DNA of 64,000 nt from Pseudomonas benzenivorans. Lineage in GTDB: Bacteria > Pseudomonadota > Gammaproteobacteria > Pseudomonadales > Pseudomonadaceae. Under the pieces are notes generated by a model. That model made no database searches and was not told the DNA's origin. It worked only from the letters and a program-made list of their open reading frames with translations. The stretch is taken from assembly GCF_900100495.1 (NCBI RefSeq), contig NZ_FNCT01000012.1, forward strand, positions 103,683 to 167,682. The letters are read 5' to 3'. A program made the translations under genes and the position numbers. Shown here one piece after another: positions 27,098 through 38,903 of this stretch; within the stretch, counting starts at the first letter, position 1; every line of letters starts with the position of its first letter.

Positions 27098-28087
27098 TCA
27101 GACAAAGACCATTTCCAGGGCTTCTTCCGGCGCCGGGTAGGCGCTCTCGCGGGCGAACAGCACGGCTTCGTCGACCCGGCCGCGGGCCCGCGCGGCGATC
27201 GCCTCGGCCTGCTGCTCATCGAGTACGCCGAGATCGAGCAGGCGCTGGCGGTAGGCCGGGATCGGGTCCTTGGCCTGCAGCGCTGCCTTCTCGCCGGCCG
27301 GGCGGTACTGCTCGCCGTCGCCCATAAAGTGCCCGGCCAGGCGGGAGGTCTCGATCTCGATCAGGCTCGGCCCGCCGCCGTTACGGGCGCGCTCGATGGC
27401 CTCGAAGGCGGCGGCGAAGATGGCGTCGGTATCGTTGTCGGCGACGAACACCCCGGGCATGCCGTAGGCCGCCGCGCGCAGGTAGTTGCGCTCGATCGCG
27501 GTGGAGGCCTGCTTGGCCACCGAGATGCCCCAGGCGTTGTCCTCGATGACGAACACCACCGGCAGCTGCCACAGCGCGGCCAGGTTGAGGGTCTCGTGGA
27601 AGGCGCCCTGGTTGGCCGCGCCCTCGCCGATAAAGGCCACCGCCACCCCCGGCTTGCCCTGCAGCTGGCGCGACAGCGCGGCGCCGACGGCCGGGCCCAT
27701 GCCCTGGGCGATGATCCCCGAGCAGCAGAAATTCACCCGCGCATCGAACAGGTGCATATGGCCGCCGCGCCCGCCGGACAGCCCGCTCTGCTTGCCGAAG
27801 ATCTCGGCGAGCATCTCATTGAGATGCACGCCCTTGGCCACCGCGATGTGGTGCGGGCGGTGGGTGGCGGTGACCACGTCTTCGGCGCTGAGGTGCGCGC
27901 AGATGCCGACGGCGCAGGGCTCCTGGCCGTTGGACAGGTGCATCTCGCCGGGGATCGGCCCCTTGGCCATGTTGAACACCGGGGTCTTGCCTTCCATGTA
28001 GATGCGCTCGATGCACTCCTCCAGGTAGCGGCTGACGAGCATCTGCTCGAACATCCAGAGGCGCTGGGCGTTGCTCGGTAGGGTCAT
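27098..28087 (-). CDS. Acetoin-dehydrogenase-type E1 component, alpha subunit
   Basis: The 329-residue protein carries the thiamine diphosphate motif GEGAANQGAFHETLN...FVIEDN and the preceding SGIIAQGMGPAVGAA. GGRGGHMHLF is the E1-alpha signature. It lacks the extra N-terminal region of pyruvate E1p and resembles AcoA in length. With E1-beta it should form the alpha2-beta2 enzyme that binds the substrate and passes the acyl group to the lipoyl carrier. No E3 (lipoamide dehydrogenase) gene is present, so a housekeeping E3 must be used. Confidence 0.9.
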   Translation of the reverse strand: MTLPSNAQRLWMFEQMLVSRYLEECIERIYMEGKTPVFNMAKGPIPGEMHLSNGQEPCAVGICAHLSAEDVVTATHRPHHIAVAKGVHLNEMLAEIFGKQSGLSGGRGGHMHLFDARVNFCCSGIIAQGMGPAVGAALSRQLQGKPGVAVAFIGEGAANQGAFHETLNLAALWQLPVVFVIEDNAWGISVAKQASTAIERNYLRAAAYGMPGVFVADNDTDAIFAAAFEAIERARNGGGPSLIEIETSRLAGHFMGDGEQYRPAGEKAALQAKDPIPAYRQRLLDLGVLDEQQAEAIAARARGRVDEAVLFARESAYPAPEEALEMVFV

Positions 28088-28109
28088 GTGCTTGGCTCCG
28101 TGTGAGGGC

Positions 28110-29690
28110 TCAGAGGGCGCGCTGGTTGAGCAGCGTGCCGATGTGCTCGGCCTGGCGCAGGGCCAGGGCGACTATGGTCAGGGTCGGGTTCTGCCCGCCG
28201 CTGGTGGTGAACTGGCTGCCGTCGGAGACGAACAGGTTGGGGATGTCGTGGCTCTGTCCCCACTTGTTCACCACGCCGTCGGCGGCCCTGGCGCTCATGC
28301 GGTTGGTGCCCATGTTGTGGCTGGCCGGGTAGGAGGGCAGGCGGATCACCTCGCTGGCGCCGACCGCCTCGTAGCACTTGCGGGTCTGCGCGACGCCGTG
28401 CTCGCGCATGGCGACGTCGAAGGCGTGGTCGTCCTTGTGCACCACCGGCACCGGCAGGCCGTACTGATCCTTCTCGCTGGCGTGCAGGGTGATGCGGTTG
28501 CCCTCCATGGGCAGGTCCTCGCCGCACAGCCAGACCCCGGACATGTGGTCGTAGCGCTCCATCTTCGAGGCGAAGGCGCGGCCCCAGCCCTGCGGTGTCG
28601 GGTCGAGGAAGGCCGACATGAACGGCAGGCCGAGCGACAGCACCTCCAGGCGGTAGCCGCCGACGAAACCGCGCGCCGGGTCGTTGTAGGACTCGTCGGA
28701 GATGATCCCGGCGCAGGTGGTGCCGCGGTACATGTGCACCGGCTTGGGCAGGGTGGCGTAGATGCCGGCGGTGGTGTGGGTCATGTAGTTGCGCCCGACC
28801 TGGCCGGAGGAGTTGGCCAGGCCGTCGCTGAAGGTCGCCGACTCGGAGTTGAGCAGCAGGCGCGGCGACTCGATGGAGTTGCCGGCCACGCACACCACCC
28901 GCGCCCGCTGCCGCTGCTGTCGGCCCTGGGCGTCGGCGTAGACCACCGCGTTGACCCGGCCGCGGGCGTCGTGCTCGATGCGCAGGGCCATCGATTGCGG
29001 GCGCACCTCGCAGTGGCCGCTGGCCTCGGCGCGCGGGATGTCGGTGTAGAGGGTCGACCACTTGGCGCCGATGCGGCAGCCCTGCATGCAGAAGCCGATC
29101 TGCAGGCAGCCGGGCCGGCCGTCGTAGGCCTGGGTGTTGATCGCCATCGGCCCGGACTGGATTTCCTGGTAGCCGACCCGCTTGGCGCCTTCGGCCAGCA
29201 CCTTGAAGGAGTTGTGCCACTGGTGGTACGGCATGCCGGTGCTCGGCCCGGTCACCCCCATGTGTTTCTCCGCCTTGACGTACCAGGGTTCCAGTTCCTC
29301 GTAGGACAGCGGCCAATCGAGCAGGTTGGCGCCCGCGATGGCGCCGTTCTCGCTGCGCATGCGGAACTCGAAGTCACGGAAGCGCAGGGCCACGCCGGCC
29401 CAGTGCACGCTGCTGCCGCCGACCGCCTTGACGATCCAGGCCGGCAGGTTGGGGTGGTTCTGCGCCACGTCCCAGCCGCCAGTGGCGATGCGCTTGTCCA
29501 GCCAGGAGATCTTGTTGAACATCGCCCATTCGTCGTTCTCCAGGTCCTTCATCTGGTAACGCTTGCCGGCTTCCAGCACCACGCTGCGGATGCCCTGCTT
29601 GGCCAGGGCGTTGGCCAGGGTGCCGCCGCCGGCGCCGGAACCGATGATGACCACGACGTCGCCGTCGTCTTGTGCGAATTTCGCTGCCAT
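28110..29690 (-). CDS. GMC family FAD-dependent oxidoreductase (membrane dehydrogenase large subunit)
   Basis: The 526-residue protein has the N-terminal FAD motif VVIIGSGAGGGTLANALAKQG, SVHWAGVALRFRDFEF, a Cys-rich CMQGCRIGAKWS segment, and the C-terminal GMC blocks SHNMGTNRMS and SGGQNPTLTIVAL. This is the gluconate-2-dehydrogenase/sorbitol-dehydrogenase type that oxidises alcohols or sugars in the periplasm and feeds the respiratory chain. It has no signal peptide and is presumably exported together with the Tat-bearing small subunit encoded just upstream. The usual cytochrome c subunit gene is missing. Confidence 0.88.
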   Translation of the reverse strand: MAAKFAQDDGDVVVIIGSGAGGGTLANALAKQGIRSVVLEAGKRYQMKDLENDEWAMFNKISWLDKRIATGGWDVAQNHPNLPAWIVKAVGGSSVHWAGVALRFRDFEFRMRSENGAIAGANLLDWPLSYEELEPWYVKAEKHMGVTGPSTGMPYHQWHNSFKVLAEGAKRVGYQEIQSGPMAINTQAYDGRPGCLQIGFCMQGCRIGAKWSTLYTDIPRAEASGHCEVRPQSMALRIEHDARGRVNAVVYADAQGRQQRQRARVVCVAGNSIESPRLLLNSESATFSDGLANSSGQVGRNYMTHTTAGIYATLPKPVHMYRGTTCAGIISDESYNDPARGFVGGYRLEVLSLGLPFMSAFLDPTPQGWGRAFASKMERYDHMSGVWLCGEDLPMEGNRITLHASEKDQYGLPVPVVHKDDHAFDVAMREHGVAQTRKCYEAVGASEVIRLPSYPASHNMGTNRMSARAADGVVNKWGQSHDIPNLFVSDGSQFTTSGGQNPTLTIVALALRQAEHIGTLLNQRAL

Positions 29691-29731
29691 GGGGTGATTC
29701 CCTCGTTGTTGGAATTGTCGGGAAGTGCGGC

Positions 29732-30250
29732 TCAGAGCCAGTCGAGATCGTTGTAGCCGCGCGCCAGGTAGCCGCCTTTCTCCACCGAGGAGCCCTCGTA
29801 GCCGAACAGCGGGAACAGCGCCGGGTTGTCGTAGAGGCCGAACATCAGGGCGCTGCGCACCGCGCGGAAGAACGGCCCGGTCTCGATCGCGCGCAGCAGG
29901 GCGACGCGGTCGCTCTCCACGGCGAGGGCTTCGAACGACTGGCCGTGGCGCTGGGCGGCGCTGGCCTGCAGCTGGCCCAGGCCGTCCGCGATCAGTTCGG
30001 GCTGCTTGGCCAGCAGCTCGGCCAGCGGCTTGGCGTAGTGCAGATCATTCAGGCGGTCGTGCGGATAGATGTCGCGGCCCATGCGCAGCAGGCCGGCGGG
30101 TAGCTCCGGCAGCGCCTCGTCGGCCAGCAGGGTGACCGGGATCAGCTGCGCGGCCACGGCCGTGGCGCCGAGGGCCAGCAGGGACTGGCCGGACAGGGAC
30201 ATGAAGCGCCGGCGCGAGAGGCCGGGGTCAAGGCGGGGAGAATCAGGCAT
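29732..30250 (-). CDS. Gluconate 2-dehydrogenase subunit 3-like protein with Tat signal
   Basis: The 172-residue protein has a twin-arginine signal near residue 12 (SRRRFMSLSGQSLLALG) followed by a hydrophobic stretch. The mature part has RMGRDIYPHDRLNDLHYAKPL and FGYEGSSVEKGGYLARGYNDLDW, which are conserved in the family. It escorts the GMC flavoprotein through the Tat system. I use the ATG at 30250, with GGAG 8 bp upstream; a GTG at 30277 would add nine residues without a better ribosome site. It is the first gene of the operon. Confidence 0.85.
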   Translation of the reverse strand: MPDSPRLDPGLSRRRFMSLSGQSLLALGATAVAAQLIPVTLLADEALPELPAGLLRMGRDIYPHDRLNDLHYAKPLAELLAKQPELIADGLGQLQASAAQRHGQSFEALAVESDRVALLRAIETGPFFRAVRSALMFGLYDNPALFPLFGYEGSSVEKGGYLARGYNDLDWL

Positions 30251-30357
30251 GGCAGGACTCCAGGCTATTGCCGGCACGGCTGCAGGGTGGGATCAGGCGT
30301 GGCCGGCGCTCATTGTTATCGGACGGGGCCCTGGGTTCGGCCCCTCGCCAGTACAGG

Positions 30358-30373
30358 AGCAGCTTGCATGCCA
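30358..30373 (-). promoter_or_regulatory. Sigma-54 promoter (-24/-12) of the accessory operon
   Basis: On the minus strand TGGCATGCAAGCTGCT fits TGGCAYG-N4-YTGCW with exact GG-N10-GC spacing. It lies about 107 bp upstream of the first ATG at 30250 and about 85 bp from the nearest activator half-site. Confidence 0.8.
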
Positions 30374-30456
30374 AGGCCTGGTTGTTTTTGTAAGCGACTG
30401 TTTTGTATTGGTTTTATGAATGGATCTGGCAATTTTCCGGGCGCCGTGGGGCGCGC

Positions 30457-30509
30457 CTGTAAAGCCCCGCGCCTTACAGCTGTAAAGCCGCCTGTAAGGC
30501 CGGTTACAG
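30457..30509. promoter_or_regulatory. Array of CTGTAA/TTACAG activator half-sites
   Basis: Five 6-bp half-sites: CTGTAA at 30457, TTACAG at 30474, CTGTAA at 30480, CTGTAA at 30492 and TTACAG at 30504. The second and third form TTACAGCTGTAA, identical to 20728-20739. This is a typical upstream activating sequence for a sigma-54 activator. The remaining part of 30251-30585 holds no gene. Confidence 0.72.
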
Positions 30510-30585
30510 TCGACCGCAGCGCGGCCGCGGCGGCCGCCGGTCGCCGGCCCTTGAGGCCGCGGCGCGGGGCTCGCATAGTGGGCCG

Positions 30586-35037
<4,452 letters not shown>

Positions 35038-35050
35038 GCGGACGAAAAAA

Positions 35051-35069
35051 AGCCCGCTCAGTGCGGGCT
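35051..35069 (-). terminator. Rho-independent terminator of the cupin gene
   Basis: Minus strand: AGCCCGC, loop ACTGA, GCGGGCT, then TTTTTTT. It lies 28 bp past the cupin stop and also 13 bp after the lhr stop on the other strand. Confidence 0.85.
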
Positions 35070-35097
35070 AAAGGGTGACGCATGAAATCGGGGGGAG

Positions 35098-35463
35098 TCA
35101 GCTGGGCGCCTGCTCGAAGATCACGTAGACCTTGCGGCACGGCTCGAGCACTTCCCAGGTGCCGGCGAAGCCGGCGGGAATGACGAAGCGGTCGCCGGCG
35201 CGCAGGGTCTTGGCGTTGCCGTCGGCGTCGCGCAGCACCGAGACACCCTGGAGGATCTCGCAGTATTCGTGCTCGCTGTAGTTCACCGTCCACTGGCCGA
35301 CCGCGCCTTCCCAGATGCCGGCGTTGAACTGGCCGCAGGGGCTGGCGTAGTGGTTGCGCACGCTCTGCTCGGGGTCGCCCTTGAGGACTTTCTCCGGCGC
35401 CGGGCGGTAGTGCTCGGCAGCGGTGCTGGCCTGGGCGAAGTCGAGGATCTGCTCGATGTTCAT
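35098..35463 (-). CDS. Cupin domain protein (DUF861/cupin_3 type)
   Basis: The 121-residue protein has a single cupin: GIWEGAVGQWTVNYSEHEYCEILQG holds the first metal/sugar motif (SEHEYCE) and LRAGDRFVIPAGFAGTWEV the second. Such proteins often sit with amine or amino-acid catabolic enzymes, but no specific reaction is known. It lies 22 bp downstream of the aminotransferase gene, so both are probably one transcription unit. Confidence 0.85.
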   Translation of the reverse strand: MNIEQILDFAQASTAAEHYRPAPEKVLKGDPEQSVRNHYASPCGQFNAGIWEGAVGQWTVNYSEHEYCEILQGVSVLRDADGNAKTLRAGDRFVIPAGFAGTWEVLEPCRKVYVIFEQAPS

Positions 35464-35485
35464 CTTCTGCTCCTTGCGAAATCGC

Positions 35486-36823
35486 TTAGCGGGCTTGCTG
35501 GATCGCGTCGGCGAGCTTGTCGACCAAGCTGTCGATCTGCGCGTTCTCGACGATCAGCGGTGGCGACATGGCCAGGGTATCGCCGGTCACCCGCACCATC
35601 AGGTCGTTGTGGAAGCATTGCTCGAACACCTGGTAGCCGCGCTTGCCGACGCCCTCGGCGCTCGGCGCCAGCTGCACGCCGCCGACCAGGCCGATGGCGC
35701 GGATGTCGATCACGTTGGGCAGATCGCGCAGGCTGTGCAGGGCGTCCTGCCAGTAGCCTTCCAGCTCGATGGCGCTGTCGAACAGGCCGTCGCGCTGGTA
35801 GATGTCCAGGGTCGCCAGGGCCGCGGCGCAGGCCACCGGGTGGCCGGAATAGGTGTAGCCGTGGAACAGTTCGATGCCGTCCGGACCCTGCATAAAGGCC
35901 TCAAAGATCGTCTCGTCGACCAATACCGCGCCCATCGGGATGGCGCCGTTGGTCAGGCCCTTGGCGCAGGTGAGGATATCCGGGGTGACGCCCCAGCGCT
36001 GGGCGGCGAAGGCCTGGCCGACGCGGCCGAAACCGGTGATCACCTCGTCGAAGATCAGCAGGATGCCGTGCTTCCTGGTGATCTCGCGCAGGCGTTGCAA
36101 GTAGCCGACCGGCGGCAGGATCACGCCGGCCGAGCCGGACATCGGCTCGACTATCACCGCGGCGATGTTCTCGGCGCCGTGCAGGGCGACCAGGCGCTCC
36201 AGCTCGTCGGCCTTGTCGATGCCGAATTCCGGCAGGCCGCGGCTGAAGGCGTTGCGGGCGATGTCCAGGGTGTGCGGCAGGTGGTCGACGCCCGGCAGCA
36301 TCACCGGGAAGGCCCTGCGGTTGTTGAGCATGCCGCCGACCGCGATGCCGCCGAAGCCGACGCCGTGGTAGCCCAGCTCGCGGCCGATCAGGCGGGTGCG
36401 CGTGCCCTGGCCGATGGCGCGCTGGTAGGCCAGGGCGATCTTCAGCGCGGTGTCGGCCGACTCCGAGCCGGAGTTGGTGAAGAACACCTTGTTCAGCCCG
36501 GCCGGGGCGATCTCGGCCAGCCGGCTGGCCAGCTCGAAGGGCAGCGGGTGGCCCATCTGGAAGGTCGGGGCGAAGTCCAGCTTGGCAATCTGCTTGCTCA
36601 CCGCCTCGGTGATTTCCCGGCGGCCGTGGCCGGCGTTGCAGCACCAGAGGCCGGCGGTGCCGTCCAACACCTTACGGCCGTCGGTGCTGGTGAAATACAT
36701 GCCTTCGGCGCTTTCCAGCAGGCGCGGCTTGGCCTTGAATTGGCGGTTGGCGGTGAACGGCATCCAGAAATCGTCGAGGGTGTTGGTTATTTTGTTCGGT
36801 TGCGGGCTGCTGTCGAGTGTCAT
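35486..36823 (-). CDS. Class III (omega-amino acid) aminotransferase
   Basis: The 445-residue PLP enzyme has DDFWMPFTANRQFK at its N-terminus, TNSGSESADTALKIALAY, IFDEVITGFGRVG and the PLP lysine in CAKGLTNGAIPMGAVLV. It is close to beta-alanine/omega-amino acid:pyruvate transaminases. Next to pauC- and pauB-like genes it likely removes the terminal amino group in polyamine or putrescine breakdown. The start is uncertain: ATGs at 36823 and 36832 are both poorly served by ribosome sites; I choose 36823 (MTLDSSPQ). Confidence 0.9.
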   Translation of the reverse strand: MTLDSSPQPNKITNTLDDFWMPFTANRQFKAKPRLLESAEGMYFTSTDGRKVLDGTAGLWCCNAGHGRREITEAVSKQIAKLDFAPTFQMGHPLPFELASRLAEIAPAGLNKVFFTNSGSESADTALKIALAYQRAIGQGTRTRLIGRELGYHGVGFGGIAVGGMLNNRRAFPVMLPGVDHLPHTLDIARNAFSRGLPEFGIDKADELERLVALHGAENIAAVIVEPMSGSAGVILPPVGYLQRLREITRKHGILLIFDEVITGFGRVGQAFAAQRWGVTPDILTCAKGLTNGAIPMGAVLVDETIFEAFMQGPDGIELFHGYTYSGHPVACAAALATLDIYQRDGLFDSAIELEGYWQDALHSLRDLPNVIDIRAIGLVGGVQLAPSAEGVGKRGYQVFEQCFHNDLMVRVTGDTLAMSPPLIVENAQIDSLVDKLADAIQQAR

Positions 36824-36897
36824 GCTGGCCATCCGGACGCGCGAAGAAAGGGAGCTGGAACGCGATTTTGCGCAGTCTATGTTTAATAAAACGAACA

Positions 36898-36926
36898 TGA
36901 CAAGGGTCTTTTAGCGGTCTTTGTCA
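36898..36926. promoter_or_regulatory. Candidate operator in the aminotransferase-aldehyde dehydrogenase divergent region
   Basis: TGACAA (36898-36903) and TTGTCA (36921-36926) form an inverted repeat with a 17-bp centre containing GGTCTTTTAGCGGTCT. The position between two divergent polyamine genes makes it a candidate PauR site. The match to a published PauR consensus was not checked. Confidence 0.4.
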
Positions 36927-37008
36927 AAAATATTGAAAATATGCGCTCCGGTGGTTTAGTGTTGCCAACAGGATTCGGCCCAGAAGGGGCCTTGCAGAAT
37001 TATTGACA

Positions 37009-37037
37009 GTGCGCGGGCCTGGCCCGCCGCACTTTTT
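37009..37037 (+). terminator. Terminator-like hairpin in the leader of the aldehyde dehydrogenase gene
   Basis: GTGCGCGGGCC pairs with GGCCCGCCGCAC (one bulged C), followed by TTTTT. It ends 19 bp before the ATG at 37057. It may attenuate transcription coming from upstream. Confidence 0.6.
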
Positions 37038-37056
37038 ACCGATAGAGGATGCTCGC

Positions 37057-38550
37057 ATGACTAGCCTGACTCGCGCCGACTGGGAACAGCGCGCCAAGAC
37101 CCTGACCATCGAAGGCCGTGCCTTCATTCATGGCGAATACCGCGCGGCGAAGTCCGGCGCGACTTTCGAATGCATCAGCCCGGTGGACGGCCGCCTGTTG
37201 GCCCAGGTCGCCAGCTGCGACTTGGCCGATGCCGAGATCGCCGTGGCCGACGCCCGGACCACCTTCGACTCCGGCGCCTGGTCGCGCCTGGCGCCGGTGG
37301 CGCGCAAGGAAGTGATGATCCGCTTCGCCGCGCTGATCGAGCAGCACGGCGAGGAGCTGGCGCTGCTGGAAACCCTCGACATGGGCAAGCCGATCGGCGA
37401 TGCGCTGGCTATCGACGTGTCCAGCGCCGCCCGGGCGATCCGCTGGAGCGGCGAGGCGATCGACAAGATCTACGACGAGGTGGCCGCCACCCCGCACAAC
37501 GAACTGGGCCTGGTGACCCGCGAGCCGATCGGCGTGGTCGCCGCCATCGTGCCGTGGAACTTCCCGCTGCTGATGAGCTGCTGGAAGCTCGGCCCGGCGC
37601 TGGCCACCGGCAACTCGGTGATCTTGAAGCCGTCCGAGAAGTCGCCGCTGACCGGCATCCGCCTCGCCCAGCTGGCCATCGAGGCCGGCATTCCGGCCGG
37701 CGTGTTCAACGTGCTGCCGGGCTATGGCCACACCGTCGGCAAGGCCCTGGCCCTGCATATGGACGTCGACACCCTGGTGTTCACCGGCTCGACCAAGATC
37801 GCCAAGCAGCTGATGGTCTACGCCGGCGAATCGAACATGAAGCGCGTCTGGCTGGAGGCCGGCGGCAAGAGCCCGAATATCGTCTTCGCCGATGCGCCGG
37901 ACCTGCAGGCCGCCGCCGAAGCCGCGGCCGGGGCGATCGCCTTCAACCAGGGCGAGGTGTGCACCGCCGGCTCGCGCCTGTTGGTGGAGAACTCGATCAA
38001 GGAGCGCTTCGTGCCGATGGTGGTCGAGGCGATCAAGGCCTGGAAACCGGGCAACCCGCTGGACCCGGCAACCAACGTCGGCGCGCTGGTCGATACCACC
38101 CAGATGAACAACGTGCTGGCCTACATCCAGGCCGGTCACGACGACGGCGCCAAGCTGGTGGCCGGCGGCAAGCGGGTGCTGGAAGAGACCGGCGGCACCT
38201 ACGTCGAGCCGACCGTCTTCGACGGCGTGAGCAACGCCATGCGCATCGCCCGCGAGGAAATCTTCGGCCCGGTGCTGTCGGTAATCGGCTTCGACTCGGC
38301 TGAAGAAGCCGTGGCCATCGCCAACGACAGCCCCTACGGCCTGGCCGCGGCGGTCTGGACCAGCAACCTGTCCAAGGCGCACCTGACCGCCAAGGCGCTG
38401 CGCGCCGGCAGCGTGTGGGTCAACCAGTATGACGGCGGCGACATGACCGCGCCGTTCGGTGGCTTCAAGCAGTCCGGCAACGGCCGCGACAAGTCGCTGC
38501 ACGCCTTCGACAAGTACACCGAGCTGAAAGCTACCTGGATCAAGCTGTAA
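37057..38550 (+). CDS. pauC: Aldehyde dehydrogenase PauC-like (gamma-glutamyl-gamma-aminobutyraldehyde type)
   Basis: The 497-residue NAD(P)-dependent aldehyde dehydrogenase has VPWNFPLLMSCWKLGPALATGN, general-base Glu in WLEAGGKSPNIVF, nucleophilic Cys in NQGEVCTAGSR and FGGFKQSGNGRDKS. It is the syntenic counterpart of PAO1 PA5312 (pauC/kauB), which oxidises the aldehydes formed in the gamma-glutamyl putrescine route and related amines. The start MTSLTRADWEQRA at 37057 has GAGGAT upstream. A terminator-like hairpin lies just before it. Confidence 0.93.
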   Translation: MTSLTRADWEQRAKTLTIEGRAFIHGEYRAAKSGATFECISPVDGRLLAQVASCDLADAEIAVADARTTFDSGAWSRLAPVARKEVMIRFAALIEQHGEELALLETLDMGKPIGDALAIDVSSAARAIRWSGEAIDKIYDEVAATPHNELGLVTREPIGVVAAIVPWNFPLLMSCWKLGPALATGNSVILKPSEKSPLTGIRLAQLAIEAGIPAGVFNVLPGYGHTVGKALALHMDVDTLVFTGSTKIAKQLMVYAGESNMKRVWLEAGGKSPNIVFADAPDLQAAAEAAAGAIAFNQGEVCTAGSRLLVENSIKERFVPMVVEAIKAWKPGNPLDPATNVGALVDTTQMNNVLAYIQAGHDDGAKLVAGGKRVLEETGGTYVEPTVFDGVSNAMRIAREEIFGPVLSVIGFDSAEEAVAIANDSPYGLAAAVWTSNLSKAHLTAKALRAGSVWVNQYDGGDMTAPFGGFKQSGNGRDKSLHAFDKYTELKATWIKL

Positions 38551-38576
38551 CGGTAGCGGGACGATCTCCTGGTCGG

Positions 38577-38695
38577 GCGTTGCGTCCTCGCTTTTAATGC
38601 TCACGTACCGCAGTACGCTGCGCTTAAAAGCTCCGGGGCGCCTGATTCGCTGGCGCTCACCCTTCGGGCCAGCCTTCGGCTGTTACTCCCGTTGG
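38577..38695. repeat. Repeat-like sequence after the aldehyde dehydrogenase gene
   Basis: The part CCCTTCGGGCCAGCC-TTCGGCTGTTACTCC closely resembles the extra segment in MITE copy 2 (23890-23925). It also has TTTTAATGCTCACGTACCGC followed by AGTACGCTGCGCTTAAAA, an inverted arrangement. No gene is seen in 38551-38903. Confidence 0.45.
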
Positions 38696-38760
38696 TCGTT
38701 GGTTCTGGCCTTAGCCCAGGAGATCTTTGTCGGTGTTGGTTTCGGTCGATAATCTGTTTT

Positions 38761-38883
38761 CAAGGGGAGCGTTTTTGTTCTCCCTTGAGGTCCGCCCCCC
38801 GAGTTGAGGGGCCGGCTCTTTGCGAGCCACACCTGCGGCCGGGTTTCCTTGGAAACCCGGCCGTTTTGCTTGGTCAGCCGGCC
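38761..38883 (+). promoter_or_regulatory. Structured 5' leader with four consecutive hairpins upstream of the MFS gene
   Basis: In order: CAAGGGGAG...CTCCCTTG (38761-38787), CCCC...GGGG (38797-38811), GGCTC...GAGCC (38814-38828), and a perfect 12-bp stem GGCCGGGTTTCC-TT-GGAAACCCGGCC (38837-38862) followed by GTTTTG. GGCCGGCT (38810-38817) could instead pair with AGCCGGCC (38876-38883), just ahead of the AAAGGAG ribosome site. This looks like a cis-regulatory RNA or an attenuator; its ligand, if any, is unknown. Confidence 0.5.
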
Positions 38884-38903
38884 ACGACAAAAAGGAGTCT
38901 GGC

